From NCBI RefSeq assembly GCF_907165205.1, contig NC_058197.1:13713266-13777265 (forward strand): DNA of 64,000 bases. Direction: 5' to 3'. Position 1 is the first letter of the stretch. Every line of letters begins with the position of its first letter. Made by a program: the position numbers and the translations under genes. This document shows positions 49,313 through 59,944 of this stretch, piece after piece. The DNA comes from Coccinella septempunctata (lineage: Eukaryota > Arthropoda > Insecta > Coleoptera > Coccinellidae). The notes under the pieces were generated by a model. It saw nothing but the letters and a program-made list of their open reading frames with translations. It searched no databases and was not told the origin of the DNA.

Positions 49313-50254
49313 TCAAGGGATCGGATAATAGGGAGACTCCCCAACCATATCGCAAAGATACCAAACCCTGCAATCTTTGCTTCTATGGATATTCGATTTT
49401 CGAAAATAAACCTTATTGAGCAATATGAGGTCTGGTCTATTGTGGGTTATTTTCCGGTCTGTCAGAACCGTGCGATCCCAGTAGAGCTTGTGATGTTCAT
49501 TTTCCAACACAGCATCCGGATGGTAATTGTAATAAGGAACCTTTTTCGAACTTAGAAGTTGGTGTTTTAGTGCCAATTCTTGGTGAAGAATCTTGGCAAC
49601 AGCATCATGTCTATTTTTGTACTCCGTGCCCGCGAACTTCTGACATCCCCCGGTGATGTGCTGGATAGTTTCATGTGTCGCACAGCCATAACGACAGCTA
49701 TCGTCCGCCACTGAGGCATCCTTGGCGATATATTTCATGTAATTTCTTGTTGGAATCACCTGATCCTGGATGGCAAGCATGAAGCCCTCTGTCTCAGGAA
49801 ACAACCTTCCGGAAGTCAACCAGTAGTTCGACGCAGATATGTCGACGTAATCATGGTTGACCTCGCTTTGGTGCCTTCCGTGCAAAGGTTTGCCAATCAG
49901 TTTTTGCATTTTACTTTCTGCAGAGCGTTCGACGGTTTCCAAGTGATCCTGTTGTAGCTTTAACGGTGTAGAACTATCAGCAACACAAACTACTCGATGG
50001 AGTTCTGACGAAGCAGCCTTGCTCAGGAAATATTTTCGAAGTTCTTTAATTTCCTGGGACATACGGTTGGACAAATCAACAATTTCTCTACCCCCAAGAT
50101 GTCGTGGCAGCTCTGTCCGTTCTATTGAGCTTTTGGGGTGATGTTTATTGTGTTTAGACAGCATCATCCTTATTTTTCTCTGTAAGGCTGCTAAATCGGT
50201 GGTCGTCCAAGAGATGATACCGAATGAATAGCTCAGCGCCGAGCAACCGTATTT
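49313..50254 (-). mobile_element. R2/R4-like LINE fragment: thumb, CCHC motif and start of restriction-like endonuclease
   Basis: The minus-strand frame is open from 50254 to a stop at 49313. It begins 'LSYSFGIISWTTTDLAALQR' (RT thumb), continues 'LPRHLGGREIVDLSN', and in the C-terminal half has 'QVIPTRNYMKYIAKD' followed by 'CRYGCATHETIQHITGGC', a Cys-x3-Cys-x6-His-x5-Cys cluster. 'HKLYWDRTVLTD' and 'HNRPDLILL' follow. A CCHC cluster followed by an R-P-D motif is the signature of LINEs that use a C-terminal restriction-like endonuclease instead of an N-terminal apurinic one. After RPD the family's next acidic motif is not found, so the end is lost. The 5' side is cut off next to a short ATT run at 50255-50270. 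About 310 codons are intact, suggesting moderate age. Confidence 0.82.
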
Positions 50255-51451
50255 TTATTATTATTATTCGAGTATCGGGCTCCTTAACAGTACCTGAAAA
50301 AAAGCAAGATCATCCTGTCCAAGACATGGAAATAATGGGTCATTCACCGTACAATCCACACCTAGTACCTAACGACTTTTCTCGTTTCCATGGGTAGGTA
50401 AAGGAGACCTCAGGGTACACCTGTTAAATAAGTCGACGAAGCGTTTTCCCGATAGGTTTTTCCGTGAATAGATCGCGTTTAACGTGTTCCAGGCTCATCG
50501 GAATCAGGAGAGCCCTCCTACACACCGCCGACTGTCCGAATCAGCTGATTCCGACCCATCGCAGTTGCGATCTCTCGACTCTCACGAACGCCATTCGTTC
50601 GAAAGCTTCCGATTCAGAAGGGTCCTTGTTGTTCTACATCGATTTTTCATCCGCTTATGAATTATTGACCCGGAGGTTGGACTTGTCGTTTCTTTGGGAC
50701 GCGTTGTCTTTGTTAAGGATTCACAAGGCCCCGTTTAGCTCTTACTTTTTCCGATTTCGAACAGCGACAGTTGGGATATTCCGATAAACCTTCTCGTAGA
50801 TTTTAAAACCTTTTTTTCCTCTTTAATTAACAACCCCACACCCCGCGCTCGTACGATGTCGAGAACATAAGGTTCCCCGACGCCCCGGTATCGGCAATAC
50901 GGCGAGATTATCAATTTTATCGACAATATAGGGCCTAAGGTCGTTTATCGGCGATTAGGCGCCCCGTTAATGAATGCCTAATGGGGCGGCAACTCTGATC
51001 GGACGCTCGCCCTTTGTTTGCAGTTTGCAGTGGTAATGCGGCCCTTGCGTCGCTCGGTGGTTCTGCCTCTCTGCAAATTCCGTTAGGAGTGAGGAATTTC
51101 GGTCCAACAATGAACTGTCGAAATCTGGCACTGAAAAAATGATAAGTTAGCGCCTCATTTTCCAGCCGTCAGCGTTTGAATGGGTGAAACTGGTGGAAAA
51201 TGCCAATAAACACAGTGTTACGTGGAAAAAACGTTGCATAAACGGCGAAATGTAGTTAGGAAATACATTTTATTATAGTTTCATAGTAACGTTACCACTT
51301 ACGTTGATTCTAGGTTTGTTTCACGTTGTAATTACCCTCATTGTAACCAAAATTCTACGGAAATAAAACGTTGTTCAGGTACGAATTCTAGACGCCATAA
51401 CAATTTGTTTGGAGGTCGCAAATTTCAAAGTATATCTGTGAGATGTTGGAT
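50255..51451. other. Unassigned part of Psc intron 2
   Basis: 50440-51120 is GC-rich with the open frame 50464-50787, which I do not recognise. From 51240 the sequence becomes rich in AACGTT words and resembles the arms of the following foldback ('atagtttcatagtaacgtta' against 'atagtttcatagtcaacgct'). Confidence 0.4.
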
Positions 51452-52793
51452 GTAATCTCGGCTGAAACTGCCTGTGATTTTACTTTATCGATCGGGAATT
51501 CAATTACAACGTTAATATAATAATAATAATTAATTTACGAAAAAAACCGAAATTCAACGTTGATTTAACGTTTCTTACATACTACTGATTAAACGTTGAG
51601 GAGTAACGATAAGGACACGTTTCATATTGGTCGGTAAAGTAACGTTTTGCTTACTAGTTTCGCATTTAACGTTGATGTGATATTTCTTACTCCTTATTGA
51701 ATATACGTACGTTTTAAAAGCACCATTAGTTGGAATAGTGGTTAGAATAGCTCGTTTTTGAATAGTTTCATAGTCAACGCTGATGTGATGCTTCTTTCTT
51801 ATTATTGCTTAGTAGTAATAGTAATATTGCTGATTACTTCGAGCCAGTACGATGAGGAATCGTTTTTTATCGATGGTTACATTAACGGTTTGCTGTTTGG
51901 TTTCTTATTCAACTTTTATGTAACGTTACACATTATTGAATATACGTTGTAAATAAGGACACGTTTCTTATTGGCTGCTGTAGTAGTGAGTTGAATCATA
52001 ACTTGTGAATTATAGTTGTAGTGGAATTTAGGTTTATTACATCGATCCCTATGAACACATTCATGTGTGTTCATAGTTTAAAACTGGTTTACGGGACGTT
52101 GAATAAAGTTTACTTCTCAACGTTTTAAAACCTAAATTCCACTACAACTATAATTAACAAGTTATGATTCAACTCGCTACTACAGCCAGCCAATAAGAAA
52201 CGTGTCCTTATTTACAACGTATATTCAATAATGTGTAACGTTACATAAACGTTGAATAAGAAACGAATCAGCAAACCGTTAATGTAACCATCAATAAAAA
52301 ACGATTCCTCATCGTACTGGCTCGAAGTAATCAGCAATATTACTTTTACTACTAAGCAATAATAAGTAAGAAGCATCACATCAGCGTCGACTATGAAAAT
52401 ATTCAAAAACGAGTTATTCTAATCACTATTCCAACTTATGGTGCTTTTAAAACGTACGTATATTCAATGAGGAGTAAGAAACATCACATCAACGTTAAAT
52501 GCGAAACTATTAAGCAAAACGTTACTTTACCGACCAATATGAAACGTGTCCTTATCGTTACTCCTCAACGTTTAATCAGTAGTATGTAAGAAATGTTAAA
52601 TCAACGTTGAATTTCGGTTTTTTCCACCGCTAACGTTGTAATTGAATTCCCGATCGATAAAGTAAGATCACAGGCAGTTTCAGCCGAGATTACGCCCTTC
52701 ACGATTGAGAAGTAGGTAACTTTTATTCAACGTCCCGTAAACCAGTTTTAAACTATGAACACACGTGAATGTGTTCATAGGGATCGATGTAAT
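51452..52793. mobile_element. Large foldback: 758-bp TIR element plus inverted partial copy
   Basis: The left arm 51452-52035 and right arm 52128-52693 are near-perfect reverse complements (about 570-580 bases) rich in AACGTT. Their 92-bp spacer (52036-52127) reappears, inverted, at 52706-52793 just outside the right arm. So 52036-52793 reads as one element of about 758 bp with 85-88 bp terminal inverted repeats. Each repeat contains the small dyad 'ctatgaacac ... gtgttcatag'. The left arm is an inverted copy of the interior that starts exactly at the repeat boundary (52035/52036) and lacks its own terminal repeats. Matching open frames on opposite strands (51758-51952, 52212-52406) merely reflect the palindrome. 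No transposase is present. Confidence 0.9.
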
Positions 52794-53643
52794 ATTTGAA
52801 TTTCTTGATGCGTCGCCGAAAATACCAAGTGCAACTCTTCGGATTGGAGGCGTTCTCTTTAGGACTGAGGTACAAAGTCGTGCCGACTGACGATCAACGA
52901 ATCAGACGGATGCGGCGCTTGTGCCTACGGCGAGAATTGCCGCATAGCTCGTGGCCGCAATCCGGAACAACGTCGTCTGCAAATGAACCCCGATTAAGGG
53001 ATTAATCCAGGTGCGTCCGTTTCGTGCCCGACTTCAAAGGGAACCGTTTTCGCGTACGTCGCAAATAAAACATCGTTTGAGCGATTCGTGTGACTTCCGC
53101 TCTGTGGGAATACTTGATTTTACGTGAATATCTTTAAAAATGACCCTTGCTTGGCACAGCGGACGGATCTAGATTTTGTTGTTGTCCGAATTGATGCTGA
53201 AGTTCGTGTGCTGAAAGCTGGCTCACCCTGCATAGTTCACTCAACTTTTCTGTCTCGTGTGCTGATTTCTTAGACGTTCATTCGGTTTTGCATGATAGCC
53301 CCAAGCCGAATCGCACGATTCATGTTTTAAACTTTGTTGCACTGTTATTATCCCCCATAAAGATCCGCAAAGCCGATACATTGCTGCCCATTCGAGGTCC
53401 CTTAAAGGCAGCTCTTGTTTCTCCTCCCCCAGTCCTTCTTCGTCAATCTACCCCGAAAAAACTTCAAGTTTTAGGAATGAGACAAAAAAGCACAGCAAGC
53501 GAATGACCTAAAAGCCCTATCTTCCCATTCTTTTCTCTCCGAAACGTCCAGAAAGATAACGCCAGTCTTCGAACAACGAAAAGAACGGTTTTCGGGTATT
53601 GTTTCGATTTCTCATTAACTCCCGTCGTTTTTTTTTCTGTCAG
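52794..53643. other. End of Psc intron 2
   Basis: 52800-53080 is GC-rich without a supported exon. The last 60 bases contain a T-rich tract ('cgtcgtttttttttctgtcag') that fits a polypyrimidine tract for the exon 3 acceptor. Confidence 0.5.
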
Positions 53644-53841
53644 GTTGGACAAAACGCTGCAGGACATCGTCTACAAACTGGTGCCGGGCCTCTTCCTGTC
53701 GGAGATGATGAGGAGGAGGCATTTCTACGCGGACAAGCCAGTCGAGGCGGGGAGGGCGTCTCCAGAGCAACGAGGCGAAGACACGGAGCGGACAATCTTC
53801 AACCCGCAGGATAGGATCAGCTTATCGCTGGAGTACATAGG
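53644..53841 (+). CDS. Psc: Posterior sex combs-like PcG RING protein, third coding exon
   Basis: The acceptor 'ttttctgtcag' ends at 53643. The first base completes Lys116, codons 117-181 follow, and two bases (GG) of a Gly codon remain at the donor 'atagg|gtgagt'. The sequence starts 'LDKTLQDIVYKLVPGLFLSE', the helix-forming linker found after the RING in all PCGF proteins. It continues 'MMRRRHFYADKP', 'SPEQRGEDTERTIFNPQDR' and 'ISLSLEYIG'. The last parts match the Psc pattern (TPEQRGDDTE-like, then SLSLEY) better than BMI1. Together the three exons give 181 residues with no frame break. The next domain should be RAWUL, which binds other PRC1 subunits, followed by the long disordered compaction region. 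Neither was found before 64000, so intron 3 is at least 10 kb or the exon is one I failed to see. Confidence 0.94.
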
Positions 53842-54149
53842 GTGAGTGTTCTTTCAGATATTGCGGAAGTTCGTACGTAGGAAACGGAGGGGGGTTCGTC
53901 GTCATATACGTCGATAATTGATGACGTCACCCACGCGAGCGTGCGAGTTGTTTATGGTTTCGAGTCCGTCCATCTGTTAAAGATGAATCTGCAGCGTTAC
54001 CACCAGATGAATCCTCCGTTTGACGCGGGTGATTCATTGTCGCAGTCGTCGGGAAATAAATTCGCCAACACTTCAAATAAGAGCACGCATCCAACTGGTG
54101 GTTGAAAACGGCAATGCGTTTTTTCCACTTGTTCGGTTCATTGATAGAC
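53842..54149 (+). other. Start of Psc intron 3
   Basis: About 300 bases of unique sequence between the exon 3 donor and the minisatellite. 53870-54060 is mildly GC-rich. No exon is visible. Confidence 0.6.
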
Positions 54150-56035
54150 GGTTAGTTTGAAAGTTAACTGTGATGGCTCATTTGACAACTGTCAGGGCCC
54201 ATCTGATAACACTAACTTGGCTCATTCGATAACTGTGATTGCTGTTTGCAACTTACATCGATCTTGGCTTATTTGATAACTGTCGATAAGGGTACCAGAT
54301 GGCTCGTTTGATATCTGCGGTTGCTTATTGGATTTTTGTGTCCGTTCATTAGTTTTTGTTGGTTTCTTTGCCAACTGCAATGGCTCATTTGATAACAATT
54401 GGCTCAGTTAATAACTGTGATTGCTATTTGGATAAATAACAATAGAACCTTATTGGCATATTTGATAACTGAGGCGGCACATTTGTTAACTGTGGCGGCT
54501 AGTTGTTTACTGTGATTTCTCCTTTGTTAACTATTGAGTCATTTAATAACGCTGTCGGTTCAATAGCTGTGCAACTGCTAGCTCATTCGATAACTGTGAT
54601 TATCATTCCATGGGATAACTATTGGTTCATTTGATAACTGTAATTTCTATTTCTATAATTATGTAGTCCCAATAGAGCCCTGCTCAATGGATAATTATAG
54701 GCTCATTTGATAACTGAAATTGCTCATTCTCATTAACTATTGGCTCATTCGCTAACTGCGATTGCTTTTCGATAATTGCGTCGATTCTTCAAATCAATAT
54801 TGGCTTGATTGTTAACTGTGTCGGTTCGATTGTATGTGACGGCCGGGCCTATTCGGTAAATCTATTTGTTCAAAAGATAACTGTTGGCTCATTTGATAAC
54901 TGCAATGGCTTTCTGGCTCATTTGATAACTGCTATTGATATTTGGCTCATTCGATAACTATCTTCGATTGGATCTCTGTTGGCTCATGTGTCAACTATGT
55001 TGGCTCATTCGATATTTGAGATTGCTCTTTGGCTCATTCGATAACTGCTATTGATATTTGGCTCATTCGATTACTGCTATTGATATTTGGCTCATTCGAT
55101 AACTATCTTCGATTGGATCTCTGTTGGATCATTCGACAACTACTAGTTCGATGGATAACTGTTGGCTCATGTGTCAACTATGTTGGCTCATTCGATATTT
55201 GAGATTGCTCTTTGGCTCATTCGATAACTGCTATTGATATTTGGCGCATTCGTTATCTGCGATTGCTCATTGGCTCATTCGATAATTACGTTTGCTAATA
55301 AGTTGATTGGATCTCTGTTGGCGCATTCCATAACTATAGTTCGATGGATAACTGTTGGCTCATGTGTTAACCGTGTTGGCTCATTCGATAATTGAGATTG
55401 CTCTTTGGCTCATTCGACAACTGCTATTGATATTTGGCTCATTCGATATCTGCTCATTGGCTCATTCCATAATTGCGTTTGCTAATGAGTCGATTGGATC
55501 TCTGGTGGCTCATTCCATAACTATTAGTTCGATGAATAAGTGTTGGCTCATGTGTTAACTGTGTTGGCTCATTTGATAACTGAGATTGCTCATAGGCTCC
55601 TTCGATAGCTAATGTTAATAAGTTAATTGGATCTCTGTTGGCTCATTCCATAACTATTATTATAGTTCGATGGATAACTGTATGGCTCATTCGATAACTG
55701 CTGTTGCTCTTTGGCTCATTCGATAACTGCGATTGCCCGTTGGCTCATTCGATAACTACGTTTGCCAATAGGCTAATTGTATCCTGTTGGCTCATTCGAT
55801 AACTGTTGGCTCTCGTGTTAACTGTGTTGGCTTATATTTCAACTTTGATGGCTCATGAGCTAACTATTTCCTCATACGATGACTGCAGTTGCTTTTTGGA
55901 TAGTTTCGTCGGTTCATTGGGTTCCACTTGGCCAATTTCATGACAGTATTGATTCATTAGGTTACTGCTGGTCTTTTTGATAATTGCACATTGATGACTA
56001 TTAATTGTGTCTCAATTGATAACCCTGTTGGCTTG
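54150..56035. repeat. Degenerate minisatellite 'ggctcattcgataactg' in Psc intron 3
   Basis: Nearly 1.9 kb consists of variants of 'ttggctcattcgataactg' plus a variable 8-12 base spacer such as 'cgattgctc' or 'ctattgatat', giving units of about 26-30 bases. From about 54900 to 55700 a longer composite unit recurs, including 'gattggatctctgttggctc' and 'ggctcatgtgtcaactatg'. Units at the edges are more diverged. No reading frame persists. Confidence 0.9.
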
Positions 56036-57229
56036 TCGAATGAAAATGTACTTAAACGAAGGCCATCAGGTGATCTTGAACGAGAGACAATCCAGTTTGT
56101 ATTGAGTGTTTCGCGAAGGATCGGTAATAGAACCAGAAACCTTCCCTGGAATCGATGCTGCTGTGAAGTCCACAAGAGCAAGATTTGAATACGGTTGAAA
56201 AAGGTGTAGGAACAAGCGGAATCTAATTCGGTAGTTCTCTGTATGCGAAATGGTAGCTCAGACGTGGATAGCGGTTCTGGTCACAACACCGCGTCGATTA
56301 TATATTAAAAACGGCGGTAATTCTAACCTTAACCTACGATACACCGTTAAGCAGACGACTCGGTCTGTCCGTAAGTGTGTTAACGAGGTTGGAAACGCGA
56401 TAGCGGTTGCGTAGACGAGGATGGATGCATGTGGGTTGGCGTAGGTACCTATACATACACCGTCGTCTACGCGATCCTTTCGGCTACCGTCTACGCGGTT
56501 TGGTCGGCCTCATTGAGCTATTTCCGTCTACCTTATGTGTGTTGTTGTTGTTGCGTCAAAAAACGGGTTTGTCGGGACAAATTGCTCTTCGGGAAGTTCG
56601 TAGTCGTCGATCCGTGACTTCCTTCCACAATTTCAGCTGACGTTTGCGGTCGTTGCGGGACGTTTACGATAATGGTTCCTTGCGGGGGGCGGCGTTTCGC
56701 CGTTTTCTATTTTCCAGCGCCCGTTCGTCAATGAGCGTCAGCTGAAAATAAAAAGCGATCGCAGATGTTATCGGTTCTTTGACGCCGAAACGACGTTCGC
56801 TCAAATCTAGAGAGTATTGAAGCACGTTTTTCCGCAAGGCGCGTATTTTCTTCGAGGTGTCTCTCTAAGGTTATATTTCACGCTCTCTCGATGGTTAACC
56901 AACTCTCAATTACGACAGTCATCTCTCCGATGTAAAGGTGAACGAAACGTTGTCGCCTAGAATGCGAATCTGACGTCGGAGGACTACTGGTGACTGTGTC
57001 ATTTTACGGGTTTACTGGGACCGTCCTACTGAAGATCGATGGTCCAATTTCCGACGTTCCATACGAGGAGGGAAAAGATGCATGGATTGCCCGAAATAAA
57101 AGCCATAAAACGCGTGTGGAATGGGCCCGTGCGGGGGCATATTGTCCGTTATTGATTCTACAGTTGCGTCTTCTCGTTCAGCGTGAATATCGGATATGAA
57201 CGTATCGGTGGTAGTCGTTTGGTGCGAAG
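56036..57229. other. Psc intron 3 or downstream: unassigned, partly GC-rich
   Basis: 56230-56760 is CpG-rich with open frames in several phases (56407-56640 and others) but no motif. 57012-57200 has no homology I can name. I looked for a RAWUL-like exon here and did not find one. Confidence 0.4.
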
Positions 57230-57480
57230 CCCCGAACATGAGGGAGAGATCAGTCGAGTCTTGGTCTGACCTGAGCCTTGTAAATTGGAAGAATCTGGTC
57301 TGACGAGAAATATTTCTTAGCTCTGAACAGATTTCCCAGCAGACTTGCACCTAATCCTTGATCTTCATGTATGAAGTCACTGAAAAGGGTTCTTCTAGAA
57401 GAATTAAATTGCAGCAGGTTCCTCTGGTCCCAATTTTGTATTCGATTAAGTAATCTATTTGACGTCTGACGTCTCAAAGA
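57230..57480 (-). mobile_element. Jockey-like LINE relic, RT C-terminal fragment
   Basis: The minus-strand frame from 57477 reads 'NRIQNWDQRNLLQFNSSRRT', 'LFSDF', then 'LFRAKKYFSSDQILPIYKAQ' and 'VRPRLD'. It is followed after a stop or shift by 'SLMFGASHQTT'. The blocks NWDQRNLLQFN and YKAQVRPRLEY are highly conserved in Jockey-type reverse transcriptases. A deletion joins them. Both ends are truncated. Confidence 0.75.
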
Positions 57481-57584
57481 GAATAATTGAAGAAGACAGG
57501 TTCTGTGGACTGGTAATACAAGAAGGTGTTATACTTCATAGAGCTGTATGACATTGCGCCACTTAGAGACTTATCTTTGGAGGT
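57481..57584. other. Short unassigned spacer
   Basis: No feature is recognised between the Jockey-like fragment and the short repeat. Confidence 0.3.
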
Positions 57585-57745
57585 AATAATACAATCGGAG
57601 GTGATCTAGCGAGTTATACACAGACGAGTACGCCACCTATTGACAGGTAGACGGATACAACGCTGGCCGTTTATGGAACCCTCTCAAATTGATAGAAACG
57701 CTCGTTGTGAAGAGTTGTCAGATCATTATCCTCCCAGTGGCGACG
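57585..57745 (+). repeat. Short dispersed repeat, copy 1
   Basis: Shared words with 58065-58200 in the same order are 'caatcggagg', 'tctagcgag', 'cgccacctattgacaggtag', 'tggaaccct' and 'cttgtgaaga'-like. About 110-140 bases align loosely. A related word occurs near 36430. It may be part of a SINE or a LINE tail. Confidence 0.45.
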
Positions 57746-58064
57746 AGTGAAAGAAGGGAAGTTATACTTTGTGGCGAAGAGAATGTCAAATTCGTTCTTA
57801 CGGCTTGACATCTGCATGGCGCAGCGGTGACGTACGAGGATTAAACTAGGAGCAGTGAGCCACTCGTACTCGTCGACTAGAAAGAAGCCCAATTAGGGAG
57901 TCGTGGCTTAAAAATGCCAGAAAAAGCTGTGAAGCACGCTTGGTCTTCACCTTGGCCCTCGGCGAGTTTGAACAAAGGAACACTTTTGGTTAATTCGGAA
58001 CTGGCTGACGAAAACGTCAGTGAAGTTGTTTCAGCCGCCTCTGTTCGTTGGGACGCCCATATCA

Positions 58065-58200
58065 CGCAATCGGAGGGGTTCTAGCGAGGCCTATACGGGT
58101 GATGGCGCCACCTGTTGTCAGGTAGGCGAATACCACGCATTCCGTTCGTAGAACCCTGTAATATTGAAAGGAGTGCCTCTTGTGAAGAAGCGCCACACCC
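58065..58200 (+). repeat. Short dispersed repeat, copy 2
   Basis: This is the partner of 57585-57745: 'caatcggaggggttctagcg', 'cgccacctgttgtcaggtag', 'tagaaccctgta' and 'cctcttgtgaagaag'. The two copies are about 480 bases apart in direct orientation. Confidence 0.45.
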
Positions 58201-58859
58201 TCACAAAGTTCGGGGCATGTTTTCATTGCCCTCTTGGCATTTCTACGAGCTTCGACTTGATCAAAATCACGTAATTCGATGGGAACCGTTCCTTTTTCCT
58301 CCTGAGGTGAATGATGAACCCGCACATGTCCCTTACTCCACTAGAGTTGTGGAAAGGTCGTCGAAGAACACCTGCCAGTTCTGGCGAACACAATTCTACG
58401 GCACCAAAGTGTTTTCAATACGTAATGATCAGGTCGAAAAGCGGCCTATAGCTGGCGGGGTCATTTGCATACCGACGGTCGCGGGCATGCGATGATGCAC
58501 GACGTCGGCAAAGTGCCACCACAACAGGTTGCAAAACGGGGACATAAAACCAGATGAGGGGGATCTCGTCTATCCCCGTCATTGTCCCGAGCGAGACACC
58601 CCGTCTCGCTTATATACGTACGTACGCACATGTCTTTCGTACGTTCGCCGAAACTGGTTCGGTCGACGAGGGGCGGCGGGCTATCGTCGGATATTTGCCT
58701 TTCGGTCCATTGTGCCCGATAATGAACTCTCGTAAACGATAAGAGGAGACACGACACTGATGGCCTAAAGGTGGATGATTTAGCTCGTTCAGGGCGCGAC
58801 AGCGATTATGTAGTTTGCATAGACCTTTTTGTTTCTCGCATTGAACGAAAAGGTTCCAC
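58201..58859. other. GC-rich unassigned stretch
   Basis: Open frames on both strands (for example 58115-58495 and 58461-58757) carry no recognisable motif. The CpG-rich composition can explain them. Confidence 0.35.
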
Positions 58860-58995
58860 ATTTTAAGCAAAATATCCACATATTTATCGGTACATGGTTA
58901 ATAACTCATTGGCCAATAGTCTGGTATGCCAAGGCAGGTCGAAACAGCACGAGGAAAACCCTAGATAGAATGCAAAGATTACCCTCTGTCACATC
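58860..58995 (+). mobile_element. LINE family A-like RT fragment
   Basis: The frame contains 'LITHWPIVWYAKAGRNSTRK' followed by 'TLDRMQRL'. The same region of the next relic reads 'SLVWFAEAWQIITRKILDKV' and 'QRL'. This is the block before the 'ITGAMRTTP' motif of R1/Jockey-type reverse transcriptases. Nothing on either side continues the protein. Confidence 0.6.
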
Positions 58996-59619
58996 ATTTA
59001 AAAACCAAAAAGAATCGGTAAAAATTGAGGAACTTAATCCTCGATTCATCAGCATTCTTGGACCTAGCGCTTCTCTGTTCGCATCCTACTCCTAACCCGG
59101 TCGATACCCCATCTGACGTGTCGTATTTCGATCAATCCGCGAAAAACTTCGTCGCTTAATAGCCCTCGGAAGTATCGCTATACGCGGGGGATGAATAAAA
59201 CATTCAAATTCAATACTTCCCGGCGTCCTACCCCATCCGAGACCCCCCACCCTCCCTCACGCGGTAACGTCAACTCGCGCGTGGAGATTAGGTGCGAAAG
59301 CCATTGTGTGTCGTCGTACTACTCGTGTAGCGCGGGGATGGCTCTCGACCACGAACGCGGGTGCAATGATAATGAGTGGTAGATACGTCGGGGATTTTGA
59401 AAATCGTCGACCTGGCTCCTTTCTCTCTCCTGGAATTAAGGGGGAAAACGGGATTTAGCTCGCCGATGGAGCCGCATTTTAGAGGAATGGTGTGCATGAA
59501 TAATCTAACTGATGAATTCCATAAGAAAGGGTCATTAGATTCTCCCTATCCCTATTAATAAAGGATCATCATCCTATCCTACTAACAAAGTCCGTGAGAA
59601 AGGGTTGTAGGCATAGACC
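58996..59619. other. Unassigned, GC-rich in the middle
   Basis: 59090-59400 is GC-rich. No exon or repeat is recognised. Confidence 0.35.
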
Positions 59620-59839
59620 AATAATAACTTAGGAGGCATGAGTCTGGTTTGCTGAAGCATGGCAGATAATCACGAGAAAAATACTCGACAAGGTACAAAG
59701 GCTTGTCAGTGTTTGCATCGCTGGAGCTATGGGATTGTGCCTAACTAGAGCACTTTAGGTCATCACAGATCACACTCTCACTCACAGATCTAGTCATTGA
59801 TAGAGTAGGACATGATGCCATACTCAGAATATTTATAGA

Positions 59840-59944
59840 TAGGTTCGTTGATGAATGAGGACCAGACTCTCTAGCTTAATTCTCTCATTTCCTGTATGAG
59901 ATCATTCAGTTAGAGAGTCTGGTCTTCTCTAATCAACGAACCTA
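59840..59944. repeat. Inverted repeat inside the LINE relic
   Basis: 'ataggttcgttgat' and 'gaccagactctcta' (59840-59874) are matched in inverted order by 'tagagagtctggtc' and 'atcaacgaaccta' (59911-59944), leaving a loop of about 36 bases. It replaces normal RT coding sequence. Confidence 0.8.

Larger units (their letters stand above)
44699..53643 (+). other. Psc intron 2 (8945 bases)
   Basis: The GT at 44699 and the AG at 53642-53643 bound an intron filled mainly with mobile-element remains: family A LINE relics on both strands (45277-45950, 46440-46900, 47808-47965, 48040-48760), an R2-like fragment (49313-50254) and a foldback element (51452-52793). 44720-45240 is mildly GC-rich and unassigned. 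No extra Psc exon was recognised between the two conserved exons, and their direct join gives the expected protein. Confidence 0.85.

Noticed and set aside
51758..52406. Two similar 64-codon hydrophobic proteins on opposite strands
   Set aside because: They are the two arms of one palindrome read on complementary strands, not a paralogous pair.
58829..59095. Possible RAWUL exon of Psc
   Set aside because: The frame contains a LINE reverse transcriptase block (VWYAKAGRNSTRKTLDRMQRL-like region) instead of RAWUL motifs.
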